A DNA stretch of 44,680 nt from assembly GCA_046728155.1 (NCBI GenBank), contig JBKPDY010000106.1:1-44680 (forward strand). The letters run 5' to 3'. The notes under the pieces are model-generated. The model was not told where the DNA came from. It saw only the letters and a list, made by a program, of their open reading frames with translations, and did no database searches. A program made the translations under genes and the position numbers. Of this stretch, positions 1 through 8,068 are shown one piece after another (positions within the stretch are counted from its first letter, which is position 1; every line of letters begins with the position of its first letter). The stretch comes from CAWDLX01 sp046728155. GTDB taxonomy: Bacteria; Actinomycetota; Actinomycetes; Mycobacteriales; Micromonosporaceae.

Positions 1-77
1 GCCTTGAGGATGACAGCCGTGTACGTCTTGGTCGTCGGCAGCAGGGCACGCATCTGCTCGTCGGTGAACTCCGCCAT
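1..77 (-). CDS. N-terminus of a small protein, partial at the window edge
   Basis: Reading leftwards from the ATG at 75-77, 25 codons stay open to the window edge and begin MAEFTDEQMRALLPTTK. An AAGG ribosome-binding site lies about seven bases before the ATG, which supports this start. The pattern, a short acidic start followed by a TYTAVILK strand, recalls YCII-related (YciI-like) proteins of actinobacteria. Too little is visible to claim the family. It diverges from the polymerase gene that starts at 179, so the 100 bp between them should hold both promoters. Confidence 0.55.
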   Translation of the reverse strand, partial: MAEFTDEQMRALLPTTKTYTAVILK

Positions 78-178
78 CAGTTTCCCTTGATCCAGCCGGT
101 GCCTTGGATGGCCTCCCAGCGCAGGCTACCCCTGAGCACACGCGCCGCGCTCCGCGGGCGTACGGGGAGAATGGACCG

Positions 179-1312
179 GTGGATGACTGGGTCCTACACG
201 TCGACCTCGACCAGTTCGTCGCGGCGGTGGAGGTGCTTCGCACGCCGTCGTTGCGCGGCCGGCCCGTCGTGGTGGGCGGGACTGGCAACCCCGCCCACCG
301 TGGCGTCGTCAGCACGGCCTCGTACGAGGCCCGGGAGCGAGGCGTCCACTCTGGACAGGCGTTACGGTTGGCGAAGCGGCTGTGCCCGGAGGCAGTCTTC
401 CTTCCCGTGGACCGGGAGGCGTACGACGCGGCGTCGGCCGCGGTGATGGCGGTGTTGCGCCGGACCGACGCCGTCGTCGAGGTGATGGGCTGGGACGAGG
501 CGTTCCTCGCGGTACGGACCGACGATCCGCTGGCGCACGCCCGCGAGGTCCAGCGTCGGGTAAGGGTTGCGACGGATCTCGACTGCACTGTCGGGATTGG
601 ATGTAACAAACTGCAGGCGAAGATGGCAACCGGTTACGGCAAGCCGGCGGGCGTGTTCCAGATCACCGACGAGACGTGGTTCGACCTGCTCGCGCACCGG
701 CCTACGACCGCCTTGTGGGGAATCGGGAACTCGACCGGTCGGCGTCTGTTCAACCTCGGCATCCGTACGGTCGCGCAGCTGGCCGCCGCCGATCCCGAGC
801 AGCTCGCGTTGCAGATCGGTCCGAATACCGGGCCTTGGTTGGTGGAACTGGCCAACGGCAGATTCCCGTCCCCGGTCTCGGGCGTCCCGCGGGTCGCCCG
901 CTCGCGGAGCCGGGAGATGACATTCCAGATCGACCTGCAGGATTGGGCCGTGGTTCGGGAGCGGGTATCCCGGATGGCTCGCGAGCTGACCGCGGAGGCG
1001 ACCGCCGACGGCAGGTACATCGGTCAGGTCGTCGTGAAGGTGCGGTTCGTGCCGTACACGACAACCACGCGGAGCCGTTCGCTAGGTACGGCCACCACCG
1101 ATCCGGGGACGGTCGAGGCAGCCGCGCTGGTCGCCTTGGACCGGATGGAGCGTCGCCGCGCCGTTCGGCTGCTCGGCGTCCAGGTGGTCTTCGCGACGCC
1201 ACCCACGTCGCCCTCGACGCCACTCACGGCGATGCCGACGCTGCCCACGCCGATCGCGACGTCACCCACATCGGACGCGCCGGCCGCCGATGCGGATCAC
1301 CACAGCGGATAA
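179..1312 (+). CDS. dinB: DNA polymerase IV, DinB2-like Y-family polymerase lacking an aromatic steric gate
   Basis: Y-family translesion polymerase of 377 residues. The palm domain opens with HVDLDQFVAAVE, which supplies catalytic Asp9, and continues with GWDEAF, which supplies Asp106 and Glu107. Fingers, thumb (helix-hairpin-helix text ALWGIGNSTGRRLFNLGI) and little-finger regions follow in normal order. An upstream in-frame ATG at 104 exists. I prefer the GTG at 179 because GGGAGA precedes it and the family starts here. Residue 14, usually Phe or Tyr and the gate against ribonucleotides, is Val. The mycobacterial paralogue DinB2 has Leu here and is known to insert ribonucleotides readily. 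The last 40 residues are a Pro/Thr/Ser-rich tail. The 3' end overlaps the convergent sulfotransferase by 16 bp. Confidence 0.9.
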   Translation: MDDWVLHVDLDQFVAAVEVLRTPSLRGRPVVVGGTGNPAHRGVVSTASYEARERGVHSGQALRLAKRLCPEAVFLPVDREAYDAASAAVMAVLRRTDAVVEVMGWDEAFLAVRTDDPLAHAREVQRRVRVATDLDCTVGIGCNKLQAKMATGYGKPAGVFQITDETWFDLLAHRPTTALWGIGNSTGRRLFNLGIRTVAQLAAADPEQLALQIGPNTGPWLVELANGRFPSPVSGVPRVARSRSREMTFQIDLQDWAVVRERVSRMARELTAEATADGRYIGQVVVKVRFVPYTTTTRSRSLGTATTDPGTVEAAALVALDRMERRRAVRLLGVQVVFATPPTSPSTPLTAMPTLPTPIATSPTSDAPAADADHHSG

Positions 1313-2217
1313 CCGTACCGACGTAGCAGAGGCAGGGTGATCGCCGTCGTGACGACGCGATCGCGCCGGCTCTGCGCCGTCCGCCATGCGTCGTCCGGAC
1401 GGATCTCGACCCGTCCGGTGCGAAAACGGCTGGGATTGCCGGAGACCGAGTGGTTGCCGGACAGCTGCACGGTGTTGTCGTCGGCGAACGGGCCGTCCTG
1501 CGCCGACATTCCGGCCAGTGCGAGCACCCGCTCGACAGTCGCCCTGGGCTGGATGACGAAGTCCTCGTAGCGCAGCTGGAGCTGGTACGCATACCGCAGC
1601 GCAACCCGCTCAAGGAGAAGGTTCCAGGCGAGCCAGTTCACTGCGCTCTCCCGCGCGGTGTGGCGATCCATGTACGGGCGGTGCGGCTGGTCGAGCTGGC
1701 GGGTGCGGCGTTGCCACGAGTACGCGACGGCCCGCGGGTCGCGCATCATGTGCACAAGGTATGAGCGCAGATCCGCCCCCACGAGGCTGGCCGCGCCGGA
1801 CGGGAGCTTCGACGAGTCCACGATGAGTTGGGCTCCGGTGACCGCGGCGATCGCGTCATACAGCCGGGTCATGGCCTCCTGATACCGTCGAGCGTCCTCC
1901 GCCCCGGGACCGCCGCGACCGCCGAGGCCGCGGAGCAGCCGGCCGGTGTTGCGTACCCGGGCGATCCGTTCCTGCAGCGCCACCATCTCGTACGGATCCG
2001 GCGGCCGGGTGCCGTACGCCTCCTGGAACACCTTCGTCCAGAGTGGACATTCGGGGAGGGCGGTGCCGCAACCACATCGGCGACCCTGCATGAGGCCGCG
2101 GGCCCAGACGAAGTACAGCTCACCGGCGGAGAAGACGTGCGGGTACGCGTCCAGAACGTTGTCCAGGATGGTGGTCCCGCTTCGGCCCCACGCCCCGATG
2201 TACAGCACCTTCGTCAC
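1297..2217 (-). CDS. Sulfotransferase family protein
   Basis: PAPS-dependent sulfotransferase-fold protein of about 306 residues. The N-terminal strand-loop YIGAWGRSGTTILDNVL is the 5'-phosphosulfate-binding loop. Text near residues 155-165, VHMMRDPRAVAYSW, matches the 3'-phosphate-binding RDPR motif. The C-terminal GNHSVSGNPSRF is typical of actinobacterial members. Cysteines cluster in CGCGTALPECPLW. An ATG lies 19 codons upstream at 2274. The GTG at 2215-2217 is preferred because GGAGGAC precedes it by nine bases and the family strand begins immediately. The acceptor substrate cannot be read from the sequence. Upstream lies only repeat-rich DNA, so it is probably monocistronic. Confidence 0.85.
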   Translation of the reverse strand: MTKVLYIGAWGRSGTTILDNVLDAYPHVFSAGELYFVWARGLMQGRRCGCGTALPECPLWTKVFQEAYGTRPPDPYEMVALQERIARVRNTGRLLRGLGGRGGPGAEDARRYQEAMTRLYDAIAAVTGAQLIVDSSKLPSGAASLVGADLRSYLVHMMRDPRAVAYSWQRRTRQLDQPHRPYMDRHTARESAVNWLAWNLLLERVALRYAYQLQLRYEDFVIQPRATVERVLALAGMSAQDGPFADDNTVQLSGNHSVSGNPSRFRTGRVEIRPDDAWRTAQSRRDRVVTTAITLPLLRRYGYPLW

Positions 2218-2340
2218 TGTGTGTCGTCCTCCGCGTGCGCTCCGCTGAGCCGTCACGTCATCAGGCATCGTCATATGCGCACCTCAACGTAGGGCAACGA
2301 AGGCTTGGTTGTCGCGTCGAGGCGGCTGTGCGTGTGGGAC

Positions 2341-2483
2341 GAGCGAGGCGCGTGCGCCAGGAGCGATGGGCGCAGCGCTGGAGCGATGTGTGCGACGAGC
2401 GATGGGCGTGTGCTATGAGCGGTCTGCGCGCTCGCAGCGATGGCCGTCCGCGATCAGCGATTGGCGTGCGCTGTGAGCGATTA
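2341..2483. repeat. Degenerate tandem repeat, about 20-bp unit, GAGCGATGGGCGTGTGCTAT-like
   Basis: Most of the 312 bp between the sulfotransferase start and the next gene consists of imperfect units beginning GAGCGAT or CAGCGAT and continuing with GGGCGTGYGCTRT-like text. Six or seven units can be followed, the clearest at 2361, 2381, 2397 and 2455-2483. Copies diverge by several bases each. No convincing reading frame uses them. They end about 100 bp before the membrane-protein gene at 2587. Confidence 0.6.
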
Positions 2484-2586
2484 GTGGCGGTTCTTCGATG
2501 GATCGCCATTTTGTCGGGTCGCGAGCCGACACCTGGATCACTAGGGTGAACCGCGTTTTGTCCCCTCAACCTCGGAGAGAGTCGCG

Positions 2587-2898
2587 ATGGACGTAGCAGT
2601 CAACAACCTTGGCGTCGACAGCACGCTCGACCTTCACATCTACGCGCTGGCCGCGTCGGGTCTGGTTCTTCTCTTCATGGGCATCGCCGGCTTCGGCGCG
2701 TCAACCGGATCCCGAGTCACGAGCCTCATCGTGGGCATTGCGGCCCTGGGGTATGCCGTGTACCTGGCCTTCATCTTCACCGGCGAGAAGTACTGGATCT
2801 CGTTCTATGCGTACGTCCTGCCCGTCGTGCTGATCGTGAACGCGATCCGGTCGGCCCGGGCGGCGAGAGCGCATCGCGACCAGACGCCGCCGGCCTGA
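2587..2898 (+). CDS. Small three-span membrane protein of unknown function
   Basis: A 103-residue protein preceded by GGAGAGAG eight bases before the ATG. Hydrophobic segments lie near residues 17-35 (LAASGLVLLFMGIAGFGA), 42-60 (VTSLIVGIAALGYAVYLAF) and 70-88 (ISFYAYVLPVVLIVNAI). They are followed by a basic tail rich in Arg and Ala, so the C-terminus should be cytoplasmic. I do not recognise a named family. The gene stands alone and ends just before a strong hairpin terminator. Codon use (GC at third positions) matches its neighbours, so I am confident it is a real gene without knowing its role. Confidence 0.8.
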   Translation: MDVAVNNLGVDSTLDLHIYALAASGLVLLFMGIAGFGASTGSRVTSLIVGIAALGYAVYLAFIFTGEKYWISFYAYVLPVVLIVNAIRSARAARAHRDQTPPA

Positions 2899-2904
2899 CA
2901 AGGT

Positions 2905-2947
2905 CACCAGTCTGGACCCCGCCCCACCCGCCGGGTCCAGACTGGTG
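2905..2947. terminator. Strong inverted repeat, probable terminator
   Basis: CACCAGTCTGGACCC (2905-2919) and GGGTCCAGACTGGTG (2933-2947) are perfectly complementary 15-base arms around a 13-base loop. The hairpin starts seven bases after the stop codon of the small membrane protein. There is no U-tract, as is common for actinobacterial terminators. Confidence 0.8.
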
Positions 2948-3080
2948 CTGCAGGGTCCGTCACGCCCGGACGCGCGAGCTGCGTCCGCAAGCCGAACCGC
3001 CCAATGGATCTCCCTCTCGACAACGGCCCTCCGTCGTACCACGCTGTGTGCACGGACTGTGCGGGAGGGAAGTGGCGGCA

Positions 3081-4502
3081 ATGACGACAACGCAATCGAT
3101 TCCCGAGATCCAAGCTGAGATCCGCGAGGGCGTGTACGGCGCGAAGGTAGCGGCCGTCGAGCCCGGCGGCGCCGGATTCATACCACTGCGCGAACGACAC
3201 GGCAGACCGCTCAACCTGTTCTGGACCTGGATGTCGCCGAACCTGGAGTTCGCGACGATCTTCGTCGGCGTCATCGCGGTGGAGTTCTTCGGCCTGACGC
3301 TGTGGCAGGCGCTGGCCGCGATCGTGCTCGGAACCGGGCTCGGCTCGCTGAGCCACGCGGCACTCTCGGCGCGCGGACCATCCGCCGGCGTCCCCCAGAT
3401 GATCCTGTCGCGGATCGGGTTCGGCTACCGCGGGAACATCCTCCCCGCCGGGCTGAACGCCATCACGGCGGGCGTCGGCTGGTTCGCCGTCAACAGTGTC
3501 AGCGGCGCGCTCGCGCTTGCGACGCTGACGAAGCTTCCATCCTGGCTGTGTCTGGTCATCGTGGTCGTCGTGCAGGTCGCGGTGGCCTTCTTCGGGCACA
3601 ACCTGGTGCATGCGTTCGAGCGGTACGCCTTCCCGGTGCTCGCCGTGATCTTCCTGATCGCCTCGGTCATCACGTTCGGCAAGACCAGCCCGGGTAGCGC
3701 GACCGGCGGCGGTGGTCTGGGCGGTTTCCTGATCACCGTCGGCGCGGCGTTCGGATACGCGGCTGGGTGGAACCCCTACGCCACCGACTACACGCGATAC
3801 CTCGATCCGGCCGTGAGCAAGGTACGCACCGGGCTCTGGGCCGGTCTGGGCGTGTTCGTCTCCTGCGTGTTCCTCGAAGGGGTGGGTGCGGCGTCGGCGA
3901 CGATCGCCTCGCCGGACCAGAGCAACCCGACCGCCGCCTTCACCAGCAACCTGCCGACGTGGATCGCCGATCTGACCCTGCTCGCCATCGCGCTCGGCGC
4001 GATCTCGGCCAACGCCATCAATGTCTACTCCGGCGGGATGTCGTTCCTGGCCTTGGGCTGGAACATTCCGTCCGGTCTGCGACGAGCGCTCGTCTCCGGC
4101 GTGCTCGGTGCACTCGGGTTCGTGCTCGCCCTGTTCGGGCTGCTGCACAACTTGGCCGAGAACTATGAGAACTTCCTGCTCATCATCGCGTACTGGATCG
4201 GGCCGTGGCTGGGCGTGTACCTGGCCGATTGGTACCTGCGGCGGGGCCGGCGGGTCGACGGCTTTCTCTACGACCGCGGACACAATCCCTGGGGCGGGGT
4301 GGCCGCGATGGCGATCGCGGCGGGCATCTCGGTGTGGCTCTTCTCCAACCAGAGCGACTACAAGGCGATCGTGCCGCAGCACGTGCCCCAACTTGGGGAC
4401 ATCACGTTCGAGGTCGGCTTCGTCCTCGCGGTTGCGCTCTACGCGTTCTTCTTCCGGTTCCAACCCGATCGCGACCGGTCGGAGGCGTTGGTCACGGCCT
4501 GA
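3081..4502 (+). CDS. codB: NCS1-family nucleobase:cation symporter (cytosine/purine permease)
   Basis: A 473-residue integral membrane protein with about twelve hydrophobic spans. NCS1 hallmarks include FWTWMSPNLEFATIFVGV after the N-terminal helix, the RIGFGYRGNILPAGLNAI segment, and AAGWNPYATDYTRYLDP in the middle, which resemble CodB and related permeases. The ATG at 3081 is chosen over 3048 because GGGAGGGAA lies just upstream. The gene converges on cytosine deaminase and their 3' ends overlap by 11 bp (4492-4502). This makes cytosine or a related nucleobase the likely substrate by context. The symbol is used in that sense; exact specificity is inference. Confidence 0.85.
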   Translation: MTTTQSIPEIQAEIREGVYGAKVAAVEPGGAGFIPLRERHGRPLNLFWTWMSPNLEFATIFVGVIAVEFFGLTLWQALAAIVLGTGLGSLSHAALSARGPSAGVPQMILSRIGFGYRGNILPAGLNAITAGVGWFAVNSVSGALALATLTKLPSWLCLVIVVVVQVAVAFFGHNLVHAFERYAFPVLAVIFLIASVITFGKTSPGSATGGGGLGGFLITVGAAFGYAAGWNPYATDYTRYLDPAVSKVRTGLWAGLGVFVSCVFLEGVGAASATIASPDQSNPTAAFTSNLPTWIADLTLLAIALGAISANAINVYSGGMSFLALGWNIPSGLRRALVSGVLGALGFVLALFGLLHNLAENYENFLLIIAYWIGPWLGVYLADWYLRRGRRVDGFLYDRGHNPWGGVAAMAIAAGISVWLFSNQSDYKAIVPQHVPQLGDITFEVGFVLAVALYAFFFRFQPDRDRSEALVTA

Positions 4503-5763
4503 GGAACGTCACCGGCTCCTCATCGGGGCCGTGCCAACGCACGTACGTCTGTGCCGGGCGGGTACCCGCCACCACCCGCCCGGCTCGCAGGACCAGAAAA
4601 CGCGGCGCCACCAGGCGCAGCGCGTCCGCCTCCGACGGCGCGTCGAAGACGACGAGGTCGGCCGGACCGCCGTCGCGCAAGCCGTACCCGTCGATGCCGA
4701 GAGCGGCCGCCGGCGCGTAGGTGATCATATTGATGAGCCGGCGGAGCTCGTCGTCACCGCTCATGTGTCCAAGGTGGACCATGACGAAGGCGGCCTGGAG
4801 CGGGTCGCCGTAACCGAGCGGGTACCACGGATCCATCACCGAGTCGTGCCCGATGCACACGTTCACACCGGCCTCCTGCAACTGCTTGACCCGGGTGTGC
4901 CCGCGCCGGATGGGCCCGGTGTCGAAGCGTCCCTGCAGGACGGCGTTGTCGAGCGGGTTGGTCACCATGTGCAGGCCGGCCCGCGCGATGCTCGTGATGA
5001 GCCGGTGCGCGTACGCGTTGTTGTACGAGTGCATGGCGGTGGTGTGGCTCGCGGTTACCCGGCCGGCCATGCCCCGCCGGATGGTTTCGGCCGCCATCAC
5101 CTCGACGAACCGGGAGTGCTCGTCATCGGTCTCATCGCAGTGGATGTCCACCCGCAGGCCGTGCTCCTCGGCGAGGGCCATCGCGAAGCGTACCGACTCG
5201 ACGCCGTCCTCACGGGTCAGCTCGTAATGCGGGATGGCGCCGATCGCGTCCACGCCAAGCTCGACGGCGCGGCGCATCAGGTCGGGCCCGCCGTCGTAAG
5301 AGAGGATCCCCTGCTGCGGAAAGGCGACCAGCTGCAGGTCGACCATCCCGCGTGCCTCGTCGCGCAGTTCGATCAGCGCCCTCAGCGCCCTAAGCTCGGG
5401 GTCGCACACGTCGACGTGGCTTCGTACATGCTGGACACCACAGGCGAGTTGCCACCGCAGCACCCGCCGGACCCGGGACTGTACATCGTGGACGGTGAGC
5501 GTCTTCATCCGTTCCGCCCAGACGGCGATGCCCTCGAAGAGTGAGCCCGAGATGTTCGGCCGTGGTTGGCCCACGGTGAGCACGGCGTCGAGGTGGATGT
5601 GCGGCTCAACCAGCGGCGGAGTGACGAGCCGGCCGGCCAGGTCGATCACCTCGGCGGCCTCGGTACGGGCGTCAACGGGCACGATGCGGTCGCCATCGAC
5701 GCCGATATCGGCGGGGCCGCCCGCGCCGGCGATGTTTGCGTTGCGCAACAGCAGGTCGATCAC
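4492..5763 (-). CDS. codA: Cytosine deaminase
   Basis: Metal-dependent amidohydrolase of 423 residues that converts cytosine to uracil and ammonia. It can be followed along the E. coli CodA sequence almost end to end. PPLVEPHIHLD supplies metal ligands His55 and His57. VDIHCDETDDEHSRF supplies the next His and the catalytic Glu. VTASHTTAMHSYN and CIGHDSVMDPWYPLG supply the remaining catalytic His and Asp. Blocks such as GSLFEGIAVWAERMK and NPLDNAVLQGRFDT are also conserved. It starts with GTG, which overlaps the TGA of the Rieske gene as GTGA, so the two are translationally coupled. The permease on the other strand is the obvious uptake partner. Confidence 0.93.
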   Translation of the reverse strand: MIDLLLRNANIAGAGGPADIGVDGDRIVPVDARTEAAEVIDLAGRLVTPPLVEPHIHLDAVLTVGQPRPNISGSLFEGIAVWAERMKTLTVHDVQSRVRRVLRWQLACGVQHVRSHVDVCDPELRALRALIELRDEARGMVDLQLVAFPQQGILSYDGGPDLMRRAVELGVDAIGAIPHYELTREDGVESVRFAMALAEEHGLRVDIHCDETDDEHSRFVEVMAAETIRRGMAGRVTASHTTAMHSYNNAYAHRLITSIARAGLHMVTNPLDNAVLQGRFDTGPIRRGHTRVKQLQEAGVNVCIGHDSVMDPWYPLGYGDPLQAAFVMVHLGHMSGDDELRRLINMITYAPAAALGIDGYGLRDGGPADLVVFDAPSEADALRLVAPRFLVLRAGRVVAGTRPAQTYVRWHGPDEEPVTFLRP

Positions 5764-7067
5764 GATTGGCTCGCCCGGTCAAGGAATAACCGCAGGTGCC
5801 GGCGGAGCGCGATGCCCAACTGATCGGCCCGTACGTGGAGTTCGTCACGGGGACGCAGCGGCAGGTCCGGGTAGCGCATCTTCCGTTGCAGGGCCAGATC
5901 CTCCTCCAGTACCGCGACTTCAAACGCGACCTCGCGGGCCACGATCTCTGGCCCGGGCACCGCGACCCCCCCGATCCCGTGGACGAGCATCTTGGTGTAG
6001 ATGCGCGTGCTGGTGTCGTCCTCGGGCTGCGAGAAGAAAAGGATCGTCTTCACCGCCCCGGCGTCGAGCTCCTCCAGGCGCAGCAGCAACTGGAATGGCG
6101 CGCGGTAGACGTACGTGGCGCGGCGACGCTGGCGGGACGCGCGCAAGCCTTGAGCCACACCGGGATCCTCCGGGTTGTCGAACCATTGGACCTGTAGGCT
6201 GCTGAAGCCGTCCGGCTCCGCCGTCACGTCGTACGGCTGCACCACCCGGTCGGCCTGGGCTCCGAAAGTCCCCGCGTGGACGAACGGGAAGTGCGCCACA
6301 TCGAGGAAGTTGTCCGCTACGACCCCGGCCGAGACCGGTGTGCGCACCGGCGGCAGCCAGGCCCCGGCGAACGTGGCGTCCTCGACGTCCGGCGCGTCGA
6401 ACAGGTCCACGATCGGCTCCTCCGGCGCGAGCCAGACCACGCCCCACCGTTCCCGGACGCCGTACGGCGTCGGGTGTGCGTCGAGCGCGGTGTCGATGAC
6501 CCGCTCGCCGACACGCTCGATGTGCTCCTGGTGCCTGGCGGCCCGATGCTCGCTCGCTGTCGGCTCGTCGACGCGCCTGAGTGTCCACTCGCGACCGAGC
6601 AGGCGCACGTCGTGCCCGCCGGTGCTCACCTCGTCGGTCAGGGCGACCGGATGCCAAGCCCGGGCCAGCGCGGGGTCTTCGTTGGTCAGCGGCTCGACCG
6701 GGTCCCCGGATAGCGTCGCCACGTCGGCGGCGTGCACCATGATCACCCCGTCTCTTTCGCGCAGGCGCAACTCTGCCCACAGGTTCGCTCGCGGCGGGGG
6801 TGTGGCGTCGGGTCCGGCCGACGGGAGCCCGATGCAGCGGCCGTCGGCGGCGAACTCCCAGCCGTGGTACGCGCAGCGCAGGCGACCATCGATGACGGTG
6901 GCGGCGGAAAGCGGGACCAACCGGTGCGGGCAGCGGTCGGCGAACGCGACCGGCGACGCATCGGCCGCCGGACGCAAGAGCACCAGCGGCACATCGGCGA
7001 CGATGACGCCGAGCGGACGCGTGGTGATCTCATCCGCGCGGGCCGCCGGCAACCACCCGTCGTCCAT
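5760..7067 (-). CDS. Rieske non-heme iron oxygenase with a second, degenerate Rieske-like region
   Basis: Oxygenase component of 435 residues. An intact Rieske [2Fe-2S] site is seen as CPH (Cys46, His48) and CAYH (Cys65, His68). The mononuclear iron site lies in NFLDVAHFPFVH near residues 260-275, with the usual Asp and two His. Between them, residues 130-225 repeat the Rieske fold in outline (RAWHPVALTDEV, then VRERWGVVWLAPEEP, matching LRERDGVIMVHAAD of the first) but lack Cys and His ligands. Single-subunit members such as vanillate or caffeine demethylases are about 350 residues, so this one is long. The start could instead be the GTG at 7109; I prefer the ATG at 7067. No reductase gene is adjacent. 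Coupled to codA by GTGA. Confidence 0.85.
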   Translation of the reverse strand: MDDGWLPAARADEITTRPLGVIVADVPLVLLRPAADASPVAFADRCPHRLVPLSAATVIDGRLRCAYHGWEFAADGRCIGLPSAGPDATPPPRANLWAELRLRERDGVIMVHAADVATLSGDPVEPLTNEDPALARAWHPVALTDEVSTGGHDVRLLGREWTLRRVDEPTASEHRAARHQEHIERVGERVIDTALDAHPTPYGVRERWGVVWLAPEEPIVDLFDAPDVEDATFAGAWLPPVRTPVSAGVVADNFLDVAHFPFVHAGTFGAQADRVVQPYDVTAEPDGFSSLQVQWFDNPEDPGVAQGLRASRQRRRATYVYRAPFQLLLRLEELDAGAVKTILFFSQPEDDTSTRIYTKMLVHGIGGVAVPGPEIVAREVAFEVAVLEEDLALQRKMRYPDLPLRPRDELHVRADQLGIALRRHLRLFLDRASQS

Positions 7068-7201
7068 GCGCCCAGTCTCACCGGTGGGGGTTCGTGACAC
7101 AATCGCCACGACCAGGCGTCGTCTGGACGTGGAAGCCCTGTCATCAGTCCCGGGCCGCGGCGACCGGGGCGCCTACGGTCCCGTCTGGGATCCGCCCCCG
7201 C

Positions 7202-7266
7202 AAGATAGCCGTTACCGTACCAAAGACGCCGCCACGCGTCGTTTTTGGCGCCGAGACACCGATCTT
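7202..7266. repeat. Dispersed palindromic repeat, copy 1
   Basis: An imperfect 65-bp palindrome whose outer arms are AAGAT (7202-7206) and ATCTT (7262-7266) and whose inner arms are CCAAAGACG and CGTCGTTTTTGG around CCGCCACG. The core GCCGCCACGCGTCG and the right end ACACCGATCTTCAGCC recur almost exactly at 35023-35067. Both copies lie 90-165 bp upstream of a toxin-antitoxin pair. It fills the middle of the 360-bp space between the Rieske gene and vapB, where I see no gene. Confidence 0.75.
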
Positions 7267-7360
7267 CAGCCACTGATTCCGGGACGTGGGATTAAAGCAG
7301 GCCCGGCTTTCCCGCGGTCAATGTCCTCGGCACACGATGCCTCGCGCGGCGGCTCGCGGG

Positions 7361-7391
7361 TTGATCTCGGTGCGCGCGGCATGGTGATAAT
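7361..7391 (+). promoter_or_regulatory. Candidate vapBC promoter
   Basis: TTGATC (7361-7366) and GATAAT (7386-7391) are separated by 19 bases and lie 37 bp before the vapB ATG. The -10 has the TG extension (GGTGATAAT), which would offset the long spacer. No clear operator palindrome was seen. Confidence 0.4.
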
Positions 7392-7427
7392 GTTTGAATC
7401 CGACGTACAAGACCAACAGGAGCCGCC

Positions 7428-7649
7428 ATGACCGTGACCCAGATTGATCTTGACGACGAGGCACTCGCCGAGGTGATGCGGCTCTCCGGCACGCGGAGCA
7501 AGAAGGAGACGGTGAACCTCGCATTGCGGGAGTACGCGGCTCGTCACCGCCGTATCGCCGCGCTCGATCACCACGTGGCTGCTGCCCGCGGCTGGGACTA
7601 CGAGGGGTGGCAGGACATGCGCGCGGCCAGCAAGGCGCCCTCCGCGTGA
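7428..7649 (+). CDS. vapB: VapB-type antitoxin (ribbon-helix-helix)
   Basis: A 73-residue protein beginning MTVTQIDLDDEALAEVM, followed by RLSGTRSKKETVNLALREY. This is the beta strand plus two helices of ribbon-helix-helix antitoxins in the actinobacterial VapB group. The C-terminal half, including AAARGWDYEGWQDMR, should wrap the toxin. AGGAG lies six bases before the ATG. Its TGA overlaps the toxin ATG by one base (TGATG), so toxin translation should depend on antitoxin translation. Such complexes normally repress their own promoter; here a candidate promoter lies about 40 bp upstream. Confidence 0.88.
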   Translation: MTVTQIDLDDEALAEVMRLSGTRSKKETVNLALREYAARHRRIAALDHHVAAARGWDYEGWQDMRAASKAPSA

Positions 7650-8068
7650 TGCGTTACCTGGCCGACTCGTCAGCTGTTTGGCGTCTCCTTCGCGACCGGG
7701 ACGTGCGGGGCGGCTGGGCTGACGTGATCTCAGATCACGCGATCGGGTCATGCCAGCCGCAGCGCACCGAATTTCGGCGCTCCGCTCGCAATCTCGACGA
7801 GTACGAACAGATGAACGCGATGTTTGTTGATCTGTACCCGGACGTTGCCGTGCCCAAGGCTGCGTGGCAATGGGTCGAGTCGGCCCAGTACCGGCTGCTG
7901 CGGGCTGGGGCGCATCGAGCGGTGTCCTGTGTGGATCTGCTCATATGTGCCTGCGCCGCTATCCGCGGACTCGTGGTCCTGCATGATGACAACGACTTCG
8001 TTGCGGCGGCACACCACCTGCCGGATCTCGCCGAGCGCCGCGTACATACGCTTCCTGAGGTCGCTTGA
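7649..8068 (+). CDS. vapC: VapC-type PIN-domain ribonuclease toxin
   Basis: A 139-residue PIN-domain protein expected to cleave tRNA or rRNA when freed from VapB. The acidic active-site residues can be placed: Asp6 in MRYLADSS, Glu41 in QRTEFRR, Asp96 in SCVDLLICA, and an Asp of HDDNDF near 113-116. The set is complete, so the enzyme looks active. A longer open frame extends upstream, but the ATG at 7649 that overlaps the antitoxin stop fits the family start. The pair stands alone between decayed-looking sequences, as mobile toxin-antitoxin modules often do. Confidence 0.88.
   Translation: MRYLADSSAVWRLLRDRDVRGGWADVISDHAIGSCQPQRTEFRRSARNLDEYEQMNAMFVDLYPDVAVPKAAWQWVESAQYRLLRAGAHRAVSCVDLLICACAAIRGLVVLHDDNDFVAAAHHLPDLAERRVHTLPEVA

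Noticed and set aside
2904..4463. Long open frame on the minus strand opposite the NCS1 permease
   Set aside because: Its translation is rich in Arg, Glu, Asp and Gly with no domain, a typical antisense shadow of a high-GC gene whose plus-strand frame is clearly a transporter.
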